Origin: Sphaerisporangium melleum
GTDB lineage: Bacteria; Actinomycetota; Actinomycetes; Streptosporangiales; Streptosporangiaceae
Reading direction: 5' to 3'
Length of the DNA: 59,133 nt
Assembly: GCF_014646695.1 (NCBI RefSeq)
Contig: NZ_BMNT01000019.1
Coordinates: 1-59,133 of the forward strand
The notes below the pieces were generated by a model. The model saw only the letters and a list, made by a program, of their open reading frames with translations. It was not told where the DNA came from and searched no databases. Position numbers and translations under genes: made by a program. Positions 26,344 to 35,788 of the stretch are shown here, piece after piece (the first letter of the stretch is position 1; every line of letters starts with the position of its first letter).

Positions 26344-27389
26344 TCAAGGTCGGACTGGCCGGATACGGCCCGGCAGGGCGGTTCTTCCACGCGCCTTTGA
26401 TCGGGGCCACGCCCGGCCTGGAGCTGGACGCCGTGGTCACCCGCAGCCCCGAGCGGGCGGCGCTGGTGGCCGGCGACCACCCCGGGGCCACGGTCGTCGC
26501 CTCGGCCGAGGAGCTGCTCGCCCGCGAGCCCGGCCTGCTGGTGGTCGCCTCCCCCAACCGCACGCACGTCCCGCTCGCCCGGCTCGCCCTGGCGGCCGGA
26601 GTCCCCGTGGTGGTGGACAAGCCGCTGGCCGCCACCTCCGCCGAGGCCGTTGAGCTGGACGGGCTGGCACGCGAGCGCGGGGTGATGCTCACCGTGTTCC
26701 ACAACCGCCGGTGGGACGGCGACTTCCGTACCCTGACCACGCTCGATCTCGGCGAGGTCCACCGGTTCGAGTCGCGGTTCGAGCGCTGGCGGCCGGTGCC
26801 CAAGGGCGGCTGGCGGGAGAACGGCGGCGCGGAGGAGCTGGGCGGGCTGCTGTACGACCTCGGCAGCCACCTGGTCGACCAGGCGCTGCGCTACCTGGGG
26901 CCGGTGACCGACGTGTACGCCGAGGCCGACGTCCGGCGGGCGGGGGTGGGCGCGGACGATGACGCGTTCATCGCGCTGACCCACGCGGGCGGCGCCCGGT
27001 CCCACTTGTGGATGAGCGCGGTCGCCGCGCGCCCCGGGCCGAGGTTCCGGGTGCTCGGCTCGCGCGGGGCGTACGTCAAGTGGGGGATGGATCCGCAGGA
27101 GGACCGCCTGCGGGCGGGCGAGCGCCCGGGCGGCCCCGGGTGGGGCGCCGACTCTCCTGAGCACTGGGGCCTGCTCGGCACCGAGGGCGACACCCGCCCG
27201 GTCGAGACGCTGCCCGGCGCCTACCAGGAGTTCTACGCGGGCGTGGTGGCGTCCCTCACCACGGGCGCGCCTCCCCCGGTGGACCCGCTGGAGGCCGCCG
27301 AGGCGCTCGCCGTCCTGGCCGCCGCCCGGGTGTCGGCCGCCGAGCGCCGGGTCGTGGCCCTGGAGCCGCCCGGCGCGCGGGTCAGCTGA
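26340..27389 (+). CDS. Gfo/Idh/MocA-family NAD(P)-dependent oxidoreductase
   Basis: 349-aa Rossmann-fold dehydrogenase. The start GTG overlaps the PAC2 stop. VGLAGYGPAGRFFHAPLI is the dinucleotide-binding motif, VVASPNRTH and VPVVVDKPLAATSAEAVEL give the family's conserved EKP-like segment (here DKP, whose Lys is catalytic), and LGGLLYDLGSHLVDQAL carries the D-x-GxH motif of the C-terminal domain. Substrates of this family are usually sugars or polyols; none is indicated here. It is convergent with the phosphatase gene and the two coding regions overlap by eight bases at their stops. Confidence 0.92.
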   Translation: MIKVGLAGYGPAGRFFHAPLIGATPGLELDAVVTRSPERAALVAGDHPGATVVASAEELLAREPGLLVVASPNRTHVPLARLALAAGVPVVVDKPLAATSAEAVELDGLARERGVMLTVFHNRRWDGDFRTLTTLDLGEVHRFESRFERWRPVPKGGWRENGGAEELGGLLYDLGSHLVDQALRYLGPVTDVYAEADVRRAGVGADDDAFIALTHAGGARSHLWMSAVAARPGPRFRVLGSRGAYVKWGMDPQEDRLRAGERPGGPGWGADSPEHWGLLGTEGDTRPVETLPGAYQEFYAGVVASLTTGAPPPVDPLEAAEALAVLAAARVSAAERRVVALEPPGARVS

Positions 27390-28248
27390 GCAGGCGCGAG
27401 CGCAGGGCGGCGGCGTCCTCGCCGGTCCAGCCGTGGCGGGACAGCCAGCCGAGCGGGCCGTCGTCCCGGTCCTCCAGCATCCGCAGGAAGTGGTCCATGT
27501 ACTCCGGCCGGGGCAGGTGGCTGTCGGCCGGACGCGAGTCGAGGTCGTCCCGGTAGGTGTCGCTGGCGCGCAGGCGGGCCAGGATGGCCGCCATGCGGTC
27601 GCCGGTCGCCGCGTAGTCGGCGACGATCGCGTCACGGGTGACTCCGGCGACCGAGAGCGCCAGGGCGCACACCACCCCGGTGCGGTCCTTGCCCGCGGCG
27701 CAGTGGACGATCGCCGCGCCGTCGCCGTGCGCGAGGACGCGCAGGGCGGCGAGCACCGAGTCGGGCCGGTCCAGCAGGTAGGCGTAGTAGAACCCGAGTG
27801 CGCGCACGTCGGGGTGCTCCTCGTCCTTGCCCTGCCAGGGCAGCACCTTGTCGGCCTCGATGTGCGGCTGCGCGCCGCCGCTTCGCGAGGGGGCGGCGTC
27901 GCCTGCGAGTTCCGCGAGCTCCGCGGCCTCCGGCGTGTCGGCATCGACGTCGGTGTGCCGGCCGACCTCGGGAAAGAGGGTCAGGTGATGGATGCTCACC
28001 TCGGGCACGCGGGTGAGCGGGCCGGGCCCCTCCAGCGCGACCTCGGCGTGCGAGCGCAGGTCGACCACGTCGCGCAGCTCGAGCTCGCCGACGAGCCGCC
28101 GTACGTCGGCCTCGGTCAGTCCTTGCAGGTTGTCCGAGCGCAGCACCCGCCCGAACCTGGTCGTCCGGCCGTCGGCCGTGGGGAGACCTCCCAGGTCCCG
28201 CACGTTGACGGCGCCGTCCAGGGCTATCCACCTCGTTGCTTCACTCAT
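27382..28248 (-). CDS. Tyrosine-protein phosphatase (PTP-loop, Y_phosphatase3 type)
   Basis: 288-aa protein. GAVNVRDLGGLPTADGRTTR and GRVLRSDNLQGLTEADVRRL form the N-terminal signature. The active-site loop HCAAGKDRTG contains the catalytic Cys and Arg (C-x5-R) together with the Lys-Asp pair typical of lipid-capable bacterial phosphatases such as MptpB. VVDLRSHAEVALEG is the conserved strand. ATG 28248 is preferred. Its TCA stop complement lies inside the 3' end of the convergent oxidoreductase; the shared octamer TCAGCTGA serves both stops. Substrate could be phosphotyrosine, phosphoserine or phosphoinositide. Confidence 0.9.
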   Translation of the reverse strand: MSEATRWIALDGAVNVRDLGGLPTADGRTTRFGRVLRSDNLQGLTEADVRRLVGELELRDVVDLRSHAEVALEGPGPLTRVPEVSIHHLTLFPEVGRHTDVDADTPEAAELAELAGDAAPSRSGGAQPHIEADKVLPWQGKDEEHPDVRALGFYYAYLLDRPDSVLAALRVLAHGDGAAIVHCAAGKDRTGVVCALALSVAGVTRDAIVADYAATGDRMAAILARLRASDTYRDDLDSRPADSHLPRPEYMDHFLRMLEDRDDGPLGWLSRHGWTGEDAAALRSRLLS

Positions 28249-28554
28249 CACCGACAACCCTATATGCGCGGTATGTCGGGCATGAAGAAGGCGGGCGGGA
28301 CCGGTGAGCCCGCCCGGCCGCGGCGGCCCTGCGGGCCCGCACGGGGAAACGGCGGCGTAACCGTCGCCCACCAGCGTGACACGCAAATGTAATTAAGACC
28401 CCCGAAACCGGATTTTTCGGCTACACCATCCCAATACCGGCCTTTCACCAGCAATTGCGTAAGGCATTGATCTCCCCTTTAATCTCCACTGGACGACCAT
28501 CCGGCACGCGCCACCACGGCGCCCGGCGGGCGGAGGGGAGACAGGGATCGCGTC
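28249..28554. other. Divergent intergenic region upstream of the ECF operon
   Basis: 306 bp without a gene, with an A+T-rich middle (28385-28495). It contains CCGAAA/TTTCGG flanking a short loop (near 28404-28423) and a possible promoter TTGCGT / TAATCT with a long 19-base spacer (near 28455-28485). Ribosome site GGAGGGGAG lies close before the ATPase start. I looked for thiamine, cobalamin, FMN and preQ1 riboswitch cores and recognised none. Confidence 0.4.
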
Positions 28555-30207
28555 ATGACCGCGCTCATCGAGGTCCGTGACGTGAGCGTCCGCTACCTCT
28601 CCACCGGCCACACCGCGCTGGCCGGGACGAGCCTCACCGTCCGCCCCGGTGACCTCACCCTGGTCTGCGGACCGTCCGGCTGCGGCAAGAGCACCCTGCT
28701 GCGCCTGCTCAACGGGCTCATCCCGCACGCCTACCGCGCCGAGGTGACCGGCGAGGTGCTCGTCGGCGGCGCGCCGGTGGCCGGACGGAGCATCCGCGAC
28801 CTGTCCACCGTCGTCGGCACCATGCTGCAGGACCCGCGCAAGCAGATCGTCGGCACCACCGTCGCCGCCGAGATCGCCTTCGGCCCGGAGAACCTCGGCC
28901 TGTCCCGCGCCGAGATCCGCGGCCGGATCGCCGAGGTCGCCGGCCGCGTCGGCATCGAGCACCTGCTGGACCGCGCGACCGCCTCCCTCAGCGGCGGCGA
29001 ACTGCAGATGGTCGCCTTCGCCGGCGTGCTCGTGATGCGCCCCCAGGTGATCGTCGTGGACGAGCCGCTGGCCAACCTCGACCCCGCCGCCGGGCTGCGG
29101 CTGATGCGGGAGATCAGGAGGTTCGCCGACGAGGGCGGCGCGGCGGTCGTCGTCGAGCATCGCGTCGAGGAGATCCTGGAGTTCTCCCCCACCGGCGTCC
29201 TCTACCTGGAGGAGGGCCGGCCCCGCCACCAGGGCCCGGCCGAGGGGTTCTTGAAGGTCGCGCCGGTCGGGCACGTCAAGCTGCCCTTCTCCACCCTGGT
29301 GGCGCGCGCCGCCGAACTGCCCGCCGTGCCCGAGCCGGCCGCGCGCGGGTCCGGCGTCACCGTCCCCCGCCTGGAGTACCACGGGGTGGGGCTCGGCTAT
29401 GGCGAGCGCACCGTATTGTCCGGCGTCGACCTCTCGCTCGGCCCGTACGAGCGGGTCGCCGTCCTCGGCCGGAACGGCGCGGGCAAGTCCACGCTGCTGC
29501 GCGCCGCGGTGTCGCTGGTCGACGCCACCCGCGGCGAGGTCCTGGTGGACGGCGCGCCGGTCGCCGAGCGTTCGGTGCTCAGCCTGGCCACCACCTTCGG
29601 CTACGTGTTCCAGAACCCCGGCCAGGCGCTGTTCTGCGCCACCGTCGGCCAGGAGCTGGCGTTCGGCCCGCGCAACCTCGGCTGGAGCGCCGAGAAGATC
29701 GCCGAGGAGTCGGGCAGGGCGCTGCGGGCCGTACTGCTGGACGGTGAGGCCCAGATCATGGCCCGGCCGCCGCGCACGCTGTCGTTCGGCCAGCAGCGCC
29801 GCCTCACCGTCGCGCTCGCCCTGGCGATGCGCCCGCGCACGCTGATCCTCGACGAGCCCACCGCCGGGCAGGACCTGCGCACCACCACGGAGTTCATGGG
29901 CCACGCGCTGGCCGCCGGCCACGTCGAGAGCGTCTACTTCATCACCCACGACGTCGACCTCGCCCTCACCCACGCCGACCGCGTCATCGTCGTGGACGAC
30001 GGCGGCATCGCCGCCGACGCCACCCCGGCCGAGCTGGCCGGCGACGAGGCGGTGTGGTCGCGGGCGGGCCTGGCCGCCACCAGCCTGGTGCGCGCGGTCC
30101 GCGAGCACCTCCCGGACGCGGGATCGATCCCCCACCCCTTCGATCTGGCCCGCCGTGTTGCACTCCTTCCCCCTTCCCCCTCTTCCCCGCAGGAAGGAAC
30201 CCCCTGA
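28555..30207 (+). CDS. ECF transporter duplicated ATPase (A and A' fused)
   Basis: 550-aa protein with two ABC ATPase domains in one chain, powering an energy-coupling-factor vitamin-type importer. Domain 1 (about 4-240): Walker [11 protein letters not shown]-loop [11 protein letters not shown], signature LSGGELQM, Walker [13 protein letters not shown]. Domain 2 (about 275-530): Walker [11 protein letters not shown]-loop FQNPGQALF, signature LSFGQQRRL, Walker [12 protein letters not shown] and H-loop FITHD. The Q-loops with DPR/NPG followed by Q are typical of ECF ATPases. ATG 28555. It is the first of four overlapping genes (A, S, T, amidohydrolase). Confidence 0.93.
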   Translation: MTALIEVRDVSVRYLSTGHTALAGTSLTVRPGDLTLVCGPSGCGKSTLLRLLNGLIPHAYRAEVTGEVLVGGAPVAGRSIRDLSTVVGTMLQDPRKQIVGTTVAAEIAFGPENLGLSRAEIRGRIAEVAGRVGIEHLLDRATASLSGGELQMVAFAGVLVMRPQVIVVDEPLANLDPAAGLRLMREIRRFADEGGAAVVVEHRVEEILEFSPTGVLYLEEGRPRHQGPAEGFLKVAPVGHVKLPFSTLVARAAELPAVPEPAARGSGVTVPRLEYHGVGLGYGERTVLSGVDLSLGPYERVAVLGRNGAGKSTLLRAAVSLVDATRGEVLVDGAPVAERSVLSLATTFGYVFQNPGQALFCATVGQELAFGPRNLGWSAEKIAEESGRALRAVLLDGEAQIMARPPRTLSFGQQRRLTVALALAMRPRTLILDEPTAGQDLRTTTEFMGHALAAGHVESVYFITHDVDLALTHADRVIVVDDGGIAADATPAELAGDEAVWSRAGLAATSLVRAVREHLPDAGSIPHPFDLARRVALLPPSPSSPQEGTP

Positions 30208-30770
30208 TGAGCACCGACGCGACGACTCCGCGCGAGCCCGTCTTATCCCTCTCCTCCCGCACCGTCGTGTACGGCGCGGTCGGCGCCGCGCTCTACGCGG
30301 TCCTCGGCCTGTTCAGCTTCCTGATCCCCGGCACGCAGGCCGTTCAGGTGCGCCCCGCCTTCGCCCTGGTCCCCTTCTTCGGCAAGCGCTTCGGCGTGAT
30401 CGCCGGCCTGTTCACCGGCCTGGTCGGCAACGCCATCATCGACCTGATCTCGGGTTACGGCCTGACGTACTGGAACTGGAGCGTCGCCAACGGCCTGGTC
30501 GGCGCGCTCGCGGGCCTGCTGTTCGCCTACCTGCCGCCGATCGCCAACGAGGCGCTGCGGCTGGTCGTCACCGCGCTCGGCGCGCTGCTGGCCACCGCCG
30601 TCGGCCTGCTGTTCGTGTTCACCGACATCTGGGTGCAGGGCATCGACGTCACCACGGTCATCTCGATCAACTACCTGCCCGCGCTGATCTCCGACGCCAT
30701 CGCCGTCGTCATCCTGGTCCCCGCGCTGGACGCCATCTGGGAGCCGCTGTCCAAGCGGACCGGACGGTAA
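30207..30770 (+). CDS. ECF transporter substrate-binding (S) component
   Basis: 187-aa membrane protein with six spans; ATG 30207 shares its A with the stop of the ATPase gene (TGATG), with AGGAAGGA upstream. The motif RPAFALVPFFGKRFGVIAGL near the N-terminus is the usual S-component segment between the second and third helices (R-P-x-x-x-x-P). Short spans and a small hydrophilic loop (YGLTYWNWSV) agree with the S-unit fold. The sequence does not let me name a ligand (riboflavin, biotin, thiamine, queuosine precursor and others all use such folds). The linked deaminase-type enzyme suggests a purine- or pyrimidine-like ligand. Confidence 0.82.
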   Translation: MSTDATTPREPVLSLSSRTVVYGAVGAALYAVLGLFSFLIPGTQAVQVRPAFALVPFFGKRFGVIAGLFTGLVGNAIIDLISGYGLTYWNWSVANGLVGALAGLLFAYLPPIANEALRLVVTALGALLATAVGLLFVFTDIWVQGIDVTTVISINYLPALISDAIAVVILVPALDAIWEPLSKRTGR

Positions 30771-30774
30771 CCGG

Positions 30775-31599
30775 GTGGACGTCACACCGCGCTATCTCGG
30801 CGCGGGGTCCTTCCTGAGCCGCCGCGACCCCCGCGTGCTCCTGCTGGTCCCCGTGCTCTACATCGTGGCCGTGGCGGGCGTCGACGACCTGCGCGTCGTG
30901 CTCGCCTGCACCGCGGTGGCCCTCGCGTACTACCGCGCCGCGGGCATCCCGTGGCGCGGAGTGCGCGCCAACTGGGCGTTCATGCTGACCCTGACCACGC
31001 TTCTGGTCCTGGCCAACAGCATCCTCACCTCCGCCGTCAGCGCCCAGGCCGGCCCGGGCGAGCAGGTGCTGTTCAACGCCCCGATCACGCACTCCCCGGT
31101 CACCTGGACCACGCTGTCGTACGCGGCGACCGTCCTGGTGCGCTATGTCTCGCTGGCCCTGGTCAGCTTCCCGGTGGCGTTCAACATCGCGCCCTCCGAC
31201 CTCGGCGTGGCGTTCGCGCGGCTCGGCCTGTCCCAGCGGCTGGCCTACGGGGTGGACCTGACCTTCCGGTTCCTGCCCTCGACCGCGGCGAGCCTGCGCG
31301 AGACCGTGGACGCCCAGCGCATCCGCGGCTACGAGCACAGCCGCAGCCGCAACCCCGTCCGGCGGCTGCTGTCGCTGCGGCCGGTGGTGGTCCCGCTGAC
31401 GGTGAACGCGCTGATCGACGCGGAGGACACGGTGAACGCCATGGACCTGCGCGGCTTCGGCGGGCGGCACCGCACCTGGATGCGCGACCTGGCCTTCGAC
31501 CGCACCGACCTGCTGATCCTCGCGGGCTTCTCGGCCGTGGCCGCGGTCATGGTCACCGCCAAGATCCTCGGCCTGACCGGCGAGGTATGGGTTCCGTGA
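30775..31599 (+). CDS. ECF transporter transmembrane (T) component
   Basis: 274-aa membrane protein, GTG 30775, four bases after the S-component stop. It has five or six spans. Two coupling-helix motifs are present, AQRIRGYEHS and AMDLRGFGG (A-x-x-x-R-G), which dock the two ATPases. DLGVAFARLGLSQRLAYGVD precedes them, as in EcfT. With the duplicated ATPase and S component, it makes a complete group I-like ECF module dedicated to one substrate. Confidence 0.9.
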   Translation: MDVTPRYLGAGSFLSRRDPRVLLLVPVLYIVAVAGVDDLRVVLACTAVALAYYRAAGIPWRGVRANWAFMLTLTTLLVLANSILTSAVSAQAGPGEQVLFNAPITHSPVTWTTLSYAATVLVRYVSLALVSFPVAFNIAPSDLGVAFARLGLSQRLAYGVDLTFRFLPSTAASLRETVDAQRIRGYEHSRSRNPVRRLLSLRPVVVPLTVNALIDAEDTVNAMDLRGFGGRHRTWMRDLAFDRTDLLILAGFSAVAAVMVTAKILGLTGEVWVP

Positions 31600-32900
31600 T
31601 CCACTCGGCGCCGCTGCTGCTCCCCGTCTCCCGCCCGCCGATCCGGGACGGCGCGCTGGCCGTGGCCGACGGCATGGTGGTCGCGGTCGGGCACCGGCGG
31701 GAGATCCTCACCGCGTATCCGGACGCGCAGGAGCTGCGCTGGCCGGGCATGATCGTGGCCGGCCTGGTCAACGCGCACACCCATCTGCAGTTCACCGGCA
31801 TGGCCGCGGTCGGCGCCCGCCGGTACGGCTCGTTCGAGGAGTGGTCGGACACCTTCGACGCGGCCTACCGCGACCGCCCGGCCGCCGACTGGGCCTCTGA
31901 TGCCCGCGACGGGGCGCTGCTCGCGCTGCGCCACGGCACCACGGCGGTCGCGGACGTGGTGACCGACATCGAGGCGATGCCGGTGGCCCGGCAGGCCGGG
32001 CTGACCGGCGTCTCCTACCTGGAAGTGCTCGGCGACACCGACGCCGGCTGGGCCGAGACCGGCCGCGGCCACCTCATCTCGACGCTGCGCGAGCTGAGCG
32101 GCGCCCCCGGTGGCGTCATCGGCATCGCCCCGCACGCCCCCTACACCCTGGACACCGGCGTGCTGGCCGACCTCGGCGTCCTGGCCCGCAGGTTCGGGCT
32201 GCGCCGGCACATCCACCTGCTGGAGTCGGCGCACGAACGCGAGTACACCATGTCGGGCAGCGGGCCGCTCGCCCGCATGGTCCGGCGGCTCGGCTTCGAC
32301 TTCGAGATCCTGCGCGCGGGCGGCAGCGGACAGGGCCCGGCCCACTTCCTGGACTCCCTCGGGCTGCTGGGGCCGGACTGCCACATCGCGCACGGCGTCC
32401 ACCTCGACGCCCGCGACCGCGCCCTGCTGCGCGAGCGCGAGGTGAGCGTGGCGCTGTGCCCGCGTTCCAACCGCACGCTCGGGCAGGGCGGGCCGCCGAT
32501 CGCGGCGCTGCTGCGGGAGGGGAACCCGATCGCCGTCGGCACCGACTCGCCGGCCTCCAGCCCTTCGCTCGACCTGCTGGAGGACGTACGGGCGCTGCAC
32601 CGGCTGGCCCGGCGGCAGGGATACCAGAGCCCGGACCTGGCGCGGCGGCTGGTGGAGGCCGCCACGACGGGCGGCGCCCGCGCGCTCGGCATGGCGAACG
32701 GCGCGGGCCGCATCGGCGTGCTGGAGCCCGGCGCCCGCTGCGACTTCGCGGTCTTCCCCCTCGACCCCGGCGAGCGCGACCCGTACCGGGCGCTGGTCGA
32801 GGACGGGCCGGGAGGATGCGTCGCGACCGTCACCGGCGGCGACCAGGCCGGCCAGGTGCACCTGGCGATCTCGGCACCGGAGCGGCGCCATGGGCACTAG
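31587..32900 (+). CDS. Amidohydrolase (cytosine/methylthioadenosine deaminase-like)
   Basis: 437 aa from ATG 31587; GTG 31596 overlapping the T-component stop is an alternative. Metal ligands of the TIM-barrel amidohydrolases are all visible: NAHTHLQF (HxH), RHIHLLESAHEREY (His with a nearby Glu), HGVHLDARDRALL (His) and VGTDSPAS (Asp). LCPRSNRTLGQG is the SN-x-x-L segment typical of adenosine/MTA/aminofutalosine deaminases. Best reading: cytosolic hydrolytic deaminase of a purine-like compound. Overlap with the ECF genes means it likely processes the imported ligand. Aminodeoxyfutalosine deaminase is one possibility, but no other menaquinone gene is near. Confidence 0.87.
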   Translation: MGSVIHSAPLLLPVSRPPIRDGALAVADGMVVAVGHRREILTAYPDAQELRWPGMIVAGLVNAHTHLQFTGMAAVGARRYGSFEEWSDTFDAAYRDRPAADWASDARDGALLALRHGTTAVADVVTDIEAMPVARQAGLTGVSYLEVLGDTDAGWAETGRGHLISTLRELSGAPGGVIGIAPHAPYTLDTGVLADLGVLARRFGLRRHIHLLESAHEREYTMSGSGPLARMVRRLGFDFEILRAGGSGQGPAHFLDSLGLLGPDCHIAHGVHLDARDRALLREREVSVALCPRSNRTLGQGGPPIAALLREGNPIAVGTDSPASSPSLDLLEDVRALHRLARRQGYQSPDLARRLVEAATTGGARALGMANGAGRIGVLEPGARCDFAVFPLDPGERDPYRALVEDGPGGCVATVTGGDQAGQVHLAISAPERRHGH

Positions 32901-34947
32901 CCTCGCCGCGATCCGCACCAAGGTGCGCGCGGCATCCCCCCGAAGGACCTCACGCAGGCCCAACGCAAGGCGCGGAGACATGGCTTCTCAGAACCGCACT
33001 ATTCGCTTCAAGCTGTACTCGCTGCTCAGCCTGCCGATCGTCGCCCTGATCGCCATCTGGATCACGATGACCGGGCACCTCGTCGGCGACTTCTTCGACC
33101 TGCGCCGCGCCGTCACGCTGTTCGACCAGGTCGCCACCCCGGCCGCCGGGCTGGCCGGGCACCTGCAGCAGGAGCGGCAGCTCACGGCCGTCTACCTGAG
33201 CGGCACCGGCCCGGACGGAGGGCGCCTGTCGGCCGCGCGGGCGGAGACCGACCAGGCCGTGAGCCTGTTCCACCAGCGCGCCACCTCCCTGGAGGCGCAG
33301 TCGGCGACCGGACCGGAGACCGTGCACAGCGTGGCCGAGCTGGAGCGGCAGCTGCATCGGCTGGGCGAGCTGCGCCAGGAGACCGACGGCCGCATGCTGA
33401 GCCGCCTGGCCGCGATCCGCGGGTACACCGAGATCCAGGACACGCTGTACCAGATGTACGACCAGCTGGTCACCGTGCCCGACCTGGCGTTGTACCGCAA
33501 GGCCGTCGGCCTGCAGACCGTCGTCCGGTCCCGCGAACTGCTGTCCCAGGAGGAGGCCCTGCTGTCCGGGGCCATCCTGCAGGGCGTGCTGGGCGACGAG
33601 GAACGGCGCACGTTCGCCGACATGGTGTCCGGCCGGCGGCTGCTGCTGTCACGCGGCACGGACGCGCTGGACACCGAGCTGCGCCGGCCCTACGACGATC
33701 TGGTCGCCTCGGCCGACTACAAGCGGCTCACCACCATGGAGAACCAGGTGATCGCCCAGGGCCGCGCCCCCGAGCAGGCCGCGGCCTGGCCGCCGCTCGC
33801 CGCCACCCTGGGGTCACGGCTGGACCAGGTCGCCACCGGCCGCGCCGCGCTGCTCAACGACCGCACCGACGCCACCGCCTCGGGCATCATCGCGCAGATC
33901 GTGGCCTCGGCCGGGCTCGGCCTGGTCGCCATCCTGATGGCCGTCGTGCTCTCGGCCCGGTTCGGGCGCGGGCTCGCCCAGGAGCTGGCGGACCTGCGCA
34001 GCGCGGCCATCGACCTCGCCGACGTGCGGCTGCCCCGGGTCGTGGCCAAGCTGCGCGTCGGCAAGCCGGTGGACGTCGAGAGCGAGGCGCCGCCGATCCT
34101 GGTCACCGGCACCACCATGGAGGTGCAGGACGTCGCCCACGCGTTCTCGACCGTACGCCGCACCGCCGTCGAGGCCGCGGTGGGGCAGGCCGAGCTGCGC
34201 AACGGCGTCAGCCTGGTCTTCCGCAACCTGGCCCGGCGCAACCAGTCGCTGCTGCACCGCCAGCTCACCCAGCTCGACGCGATGCAGCGCAAGACCAGCG
34301 CGCCCGACTCCCTGGCCGACCTGTTCCGGCTGGACCACCTGACCACCCGGATGCGCCGCCAGGCCGAAGGCCTGATCATCCTGTCCGGCGCGCCGGCCGG
34401 CCGGGCCTGGCGCAAGCCGGTGCCGATGCACGACGTCGTGCGCGGCTCGGTGGCCGAGGTGGAGGACTACACGCGGGTGACCGTGCTCCCCATGTCGGAC
34501 GCCTCGCTGGTCGGCACGGCGGTCGCCGACGTCATCCACATGCTGGCCGAGCTGATCGAGAACGCGACGGTGTTCTCGCCGCCCAGCACCCGGGTGAACA
34601 TCCGGGGCGAGCTGGTCGGCCGGGGCTTCGCCGTCGAGGTGGAGGACCGCGGCCTCGGCATGGGCGACACGGACCGGGCCGAGATCAACCGGCGGCTGGC
34701 CAACCCGCCGGAGTTCGACCTGGCCGACAGCGACCGGCTCGGCCTGTTCGTGGTGAGCCAGCTCGCCGAGCGGCACAACATACGGGTCACGCTGCGCCGC
34801 TCGCCGTACGGCGGGACCACGGCCGTGGTGCTGCTCCCGCACGAGCTGATCATCACCGCTGTGGACGACGACCTGCCGCCCGACCCCGACCACGAGTTCA
34901 CCCCCCGCCCGGCCACCGCCCCCGAGCCCGGCGGCAACCTCGTCTGA
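32890..34947 (+). CDS. Nitrate/nitrite-sensing-domain histidine kinase-like protein (CvnA type)
   Basis: 685-aa membrane sensor. ATG 32890 (GGAG seven bases upstream) overlaps the amidohydrolase end; ATG 32980 is an alternative. After a span (LPIVALIAIWITMTG) comes an extracytoplasmic helical NIT-like domain (about 75-320), a second span (IVASAGLGLVAILMAVVLSA), a linker, an atypical helical segment (VFRNLARRNQSLLHRQLTQL), and a GHKL ATPase with ELIENATVFSPP (N box) and VEDRGLGMG (G1). Such proteins normally head conservons followed by roadblock, DUF742 and GTPase genes (CvnB-D); here none follows, as the next gene is convergent. It therefore looks like an orphan. Confidence 0.85.
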   Translation: MGTSLAAIRTKVRAASPRRTSRRPNARRGDMASQNRTIRFKLYSLLSLPIVALIAIWITMTGHLVGDFFDLRRAVTLFDQVATPAAGLAGHLQQERQLTAVYLSGTGPDGGRLSAARAETDQAVSLFHQRATSLEAQSATGPETVHSVAELERQLHRLGELRQETDGRMLSRLAAIRGYTEIQDTLYQMYDQLVTVPDLALYRKAVGLQTVVRSRELLSQEEALLSGAILQGVLGDEERRTFADMVSGRRLLLSRGTDALDTELRRPYDDLVASADYKRLTTMENQVIAQGRAPEQAAAWPPLAATLGSRLDQVATGRAALLNDRTDATASGIIAQIVASAGLGLVAILMAVVLSARFGRGLAQELADLRSAAIDLADVRLPRVVAKLRVGKPVDVESEAPPILVTGTTMEVQDVAHAFSTVRRTAVEAAVGQAELRNGVSLVFRNLARRNQSLLHRQLTQLDAMQRKTSAPDSLADLFRLDHLTTRMRRQAEGLIILSGAPAGRAWRKPVPMHDVVRGSVAEVEDYTRVTVLPMSDASLVGTAVADVIHMLAELIENATVFSPPSTRVNIRGELVGRGFAVEVEDRGLGMGDTDRAEINRRLANPPEFDLADSDRLGLFVVSQLAERHNIRVTLRRSPYGGTTAVVLLPHELIITAVDDDLPPDPDHEFTPRPATAPEPGGNLV

Positions 34948-34976
34948 CCGCGTCCTTCAGGCTCCCCGTCGCGCGG

Positions 34977-35007
34977 CCGTCCTGTAGCGGCGCGGTCTTC
35001 AGGACGG
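34977..35007. terminator. Hairpin between convergent genes
   Basis: CCGTCCTG and CAGGACGG form an 8-bp stem with a 15-base loop, between the sensor-kinase stop and the last codons of the minus-strand HAD gene. It could act on both strands. Confidence 0.45.
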
Positions 35008-35676
35008 GCGCGGGGCGCCGAGCCCGCCGTCTTCGGCGAGGAGGGCCGCGAGCTGGTGCAGGTCGTCGACGACGGCGTCCGCGGCCCCGGCCTCGGGGCG
35101 GTCGGCGTGCAGGTGCCCCCAGGGGCCGCGGCGCAGCAGCGCGGTGCGCAGACCGGCCGCGCGGGCCGGGAGCACGTCGTTGTCCAGCCGGTCGCCGACG
35201 TAGAGGATCTCGCCGGGCTCGCGACCGGCCACCGCGACGACCTTGGCGAAGAAGTCCGGATGCGGCTTGCTCACCCCCCAGGCGGCGGAGGTGTGGACCG
35301 CGTCCACCGGCAGGTCCATGGCGACGAGCGCGTCGTACGCCTGGGGCGGCTGGTTGCCCGCGATGATCACCTGCAGGCCCGCCGCGCGGAGCGCCGCGAG
35401 GCCGGGCCGCACGTCCGGGTACAGGTCGTCGGCGTCGAAGTTCTCCCGCAGGCCGGTGGGGTCCTCCCGTCGCCAGGCCTCGATCTCGGCGTCGGGGTCG
35501 AGTCCGGGACGGACGATCTGGAACGCCTCGGGGAAGGACCGGTCGAGGGCGGCCATCCCGCCGAGCACCCCGAGCATGGTGAACCGCGAGATCCCGAGCC
35601 GGTCGGCCCACCTCGACCAGATGCGGGTCTCGTCGATCAGCGTCTCCCCGACATCGAACACCACGCTGCGAACCAC
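34999..35676 (-). CDS. HAD-superfamily hydrolase
   Basis: 225-aa cytosolic phosphatase. Start is GTG 35676: GGAGGAG lies four bases upstream, so a longer frame reaching GTG 35697 is unlikely. Motif I is VVFDVGETLID (the second Asp of the usual DxDGT/S is replaced by Glu: D-V-G-E-T), motif II QVIIAGNQ, motif III Lys in GVSKPHPDFF, and motif IV LYVGDRLDNDV. An alpha-helical cap lies between motifs I and II. The D-x-G-E-T variant is common in HAD members; small phosphate esters are likely substrates. Confidence 0.87.
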   Translation of the reverse strand: MVRSVVFDVGETLIDETRIWSRWADRLGISRFTMLGVLGGMAALDRSFPEAFQIVRPGLDPDAEIEAWRREDPTGLRENFDADDLYPDVRPGLAALRAAGLQVIIAGNQPPQAYDALVAMDLPVDAVHTSAAWGVSKPHPDFFAKVVAVAGREPGEILYVGDRLDNDVLPARAAGLRTALLRRGPWGHLHADRPEAGAADAVVDDLHQLAALLAEDGGLGAPRPS

Positions 35677-35788
35677 GACACTCCTCCCGTACGCCACGAC
35701 CCGACCCTACTTTCCCCATGAGGCGGGCGGTCCGCCGGGGAACGCGCCCGCGGGCCGGCGGGTCGTACCAGAAGAAGTGGACATGGGT

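Noticed and set aside
28249-28554. Vitamin riboswitch before the ECF operon
   Set aside because: Hairpins are present but no conserved TPP, cobalamin, FMN or preQ1 core could be recognised.
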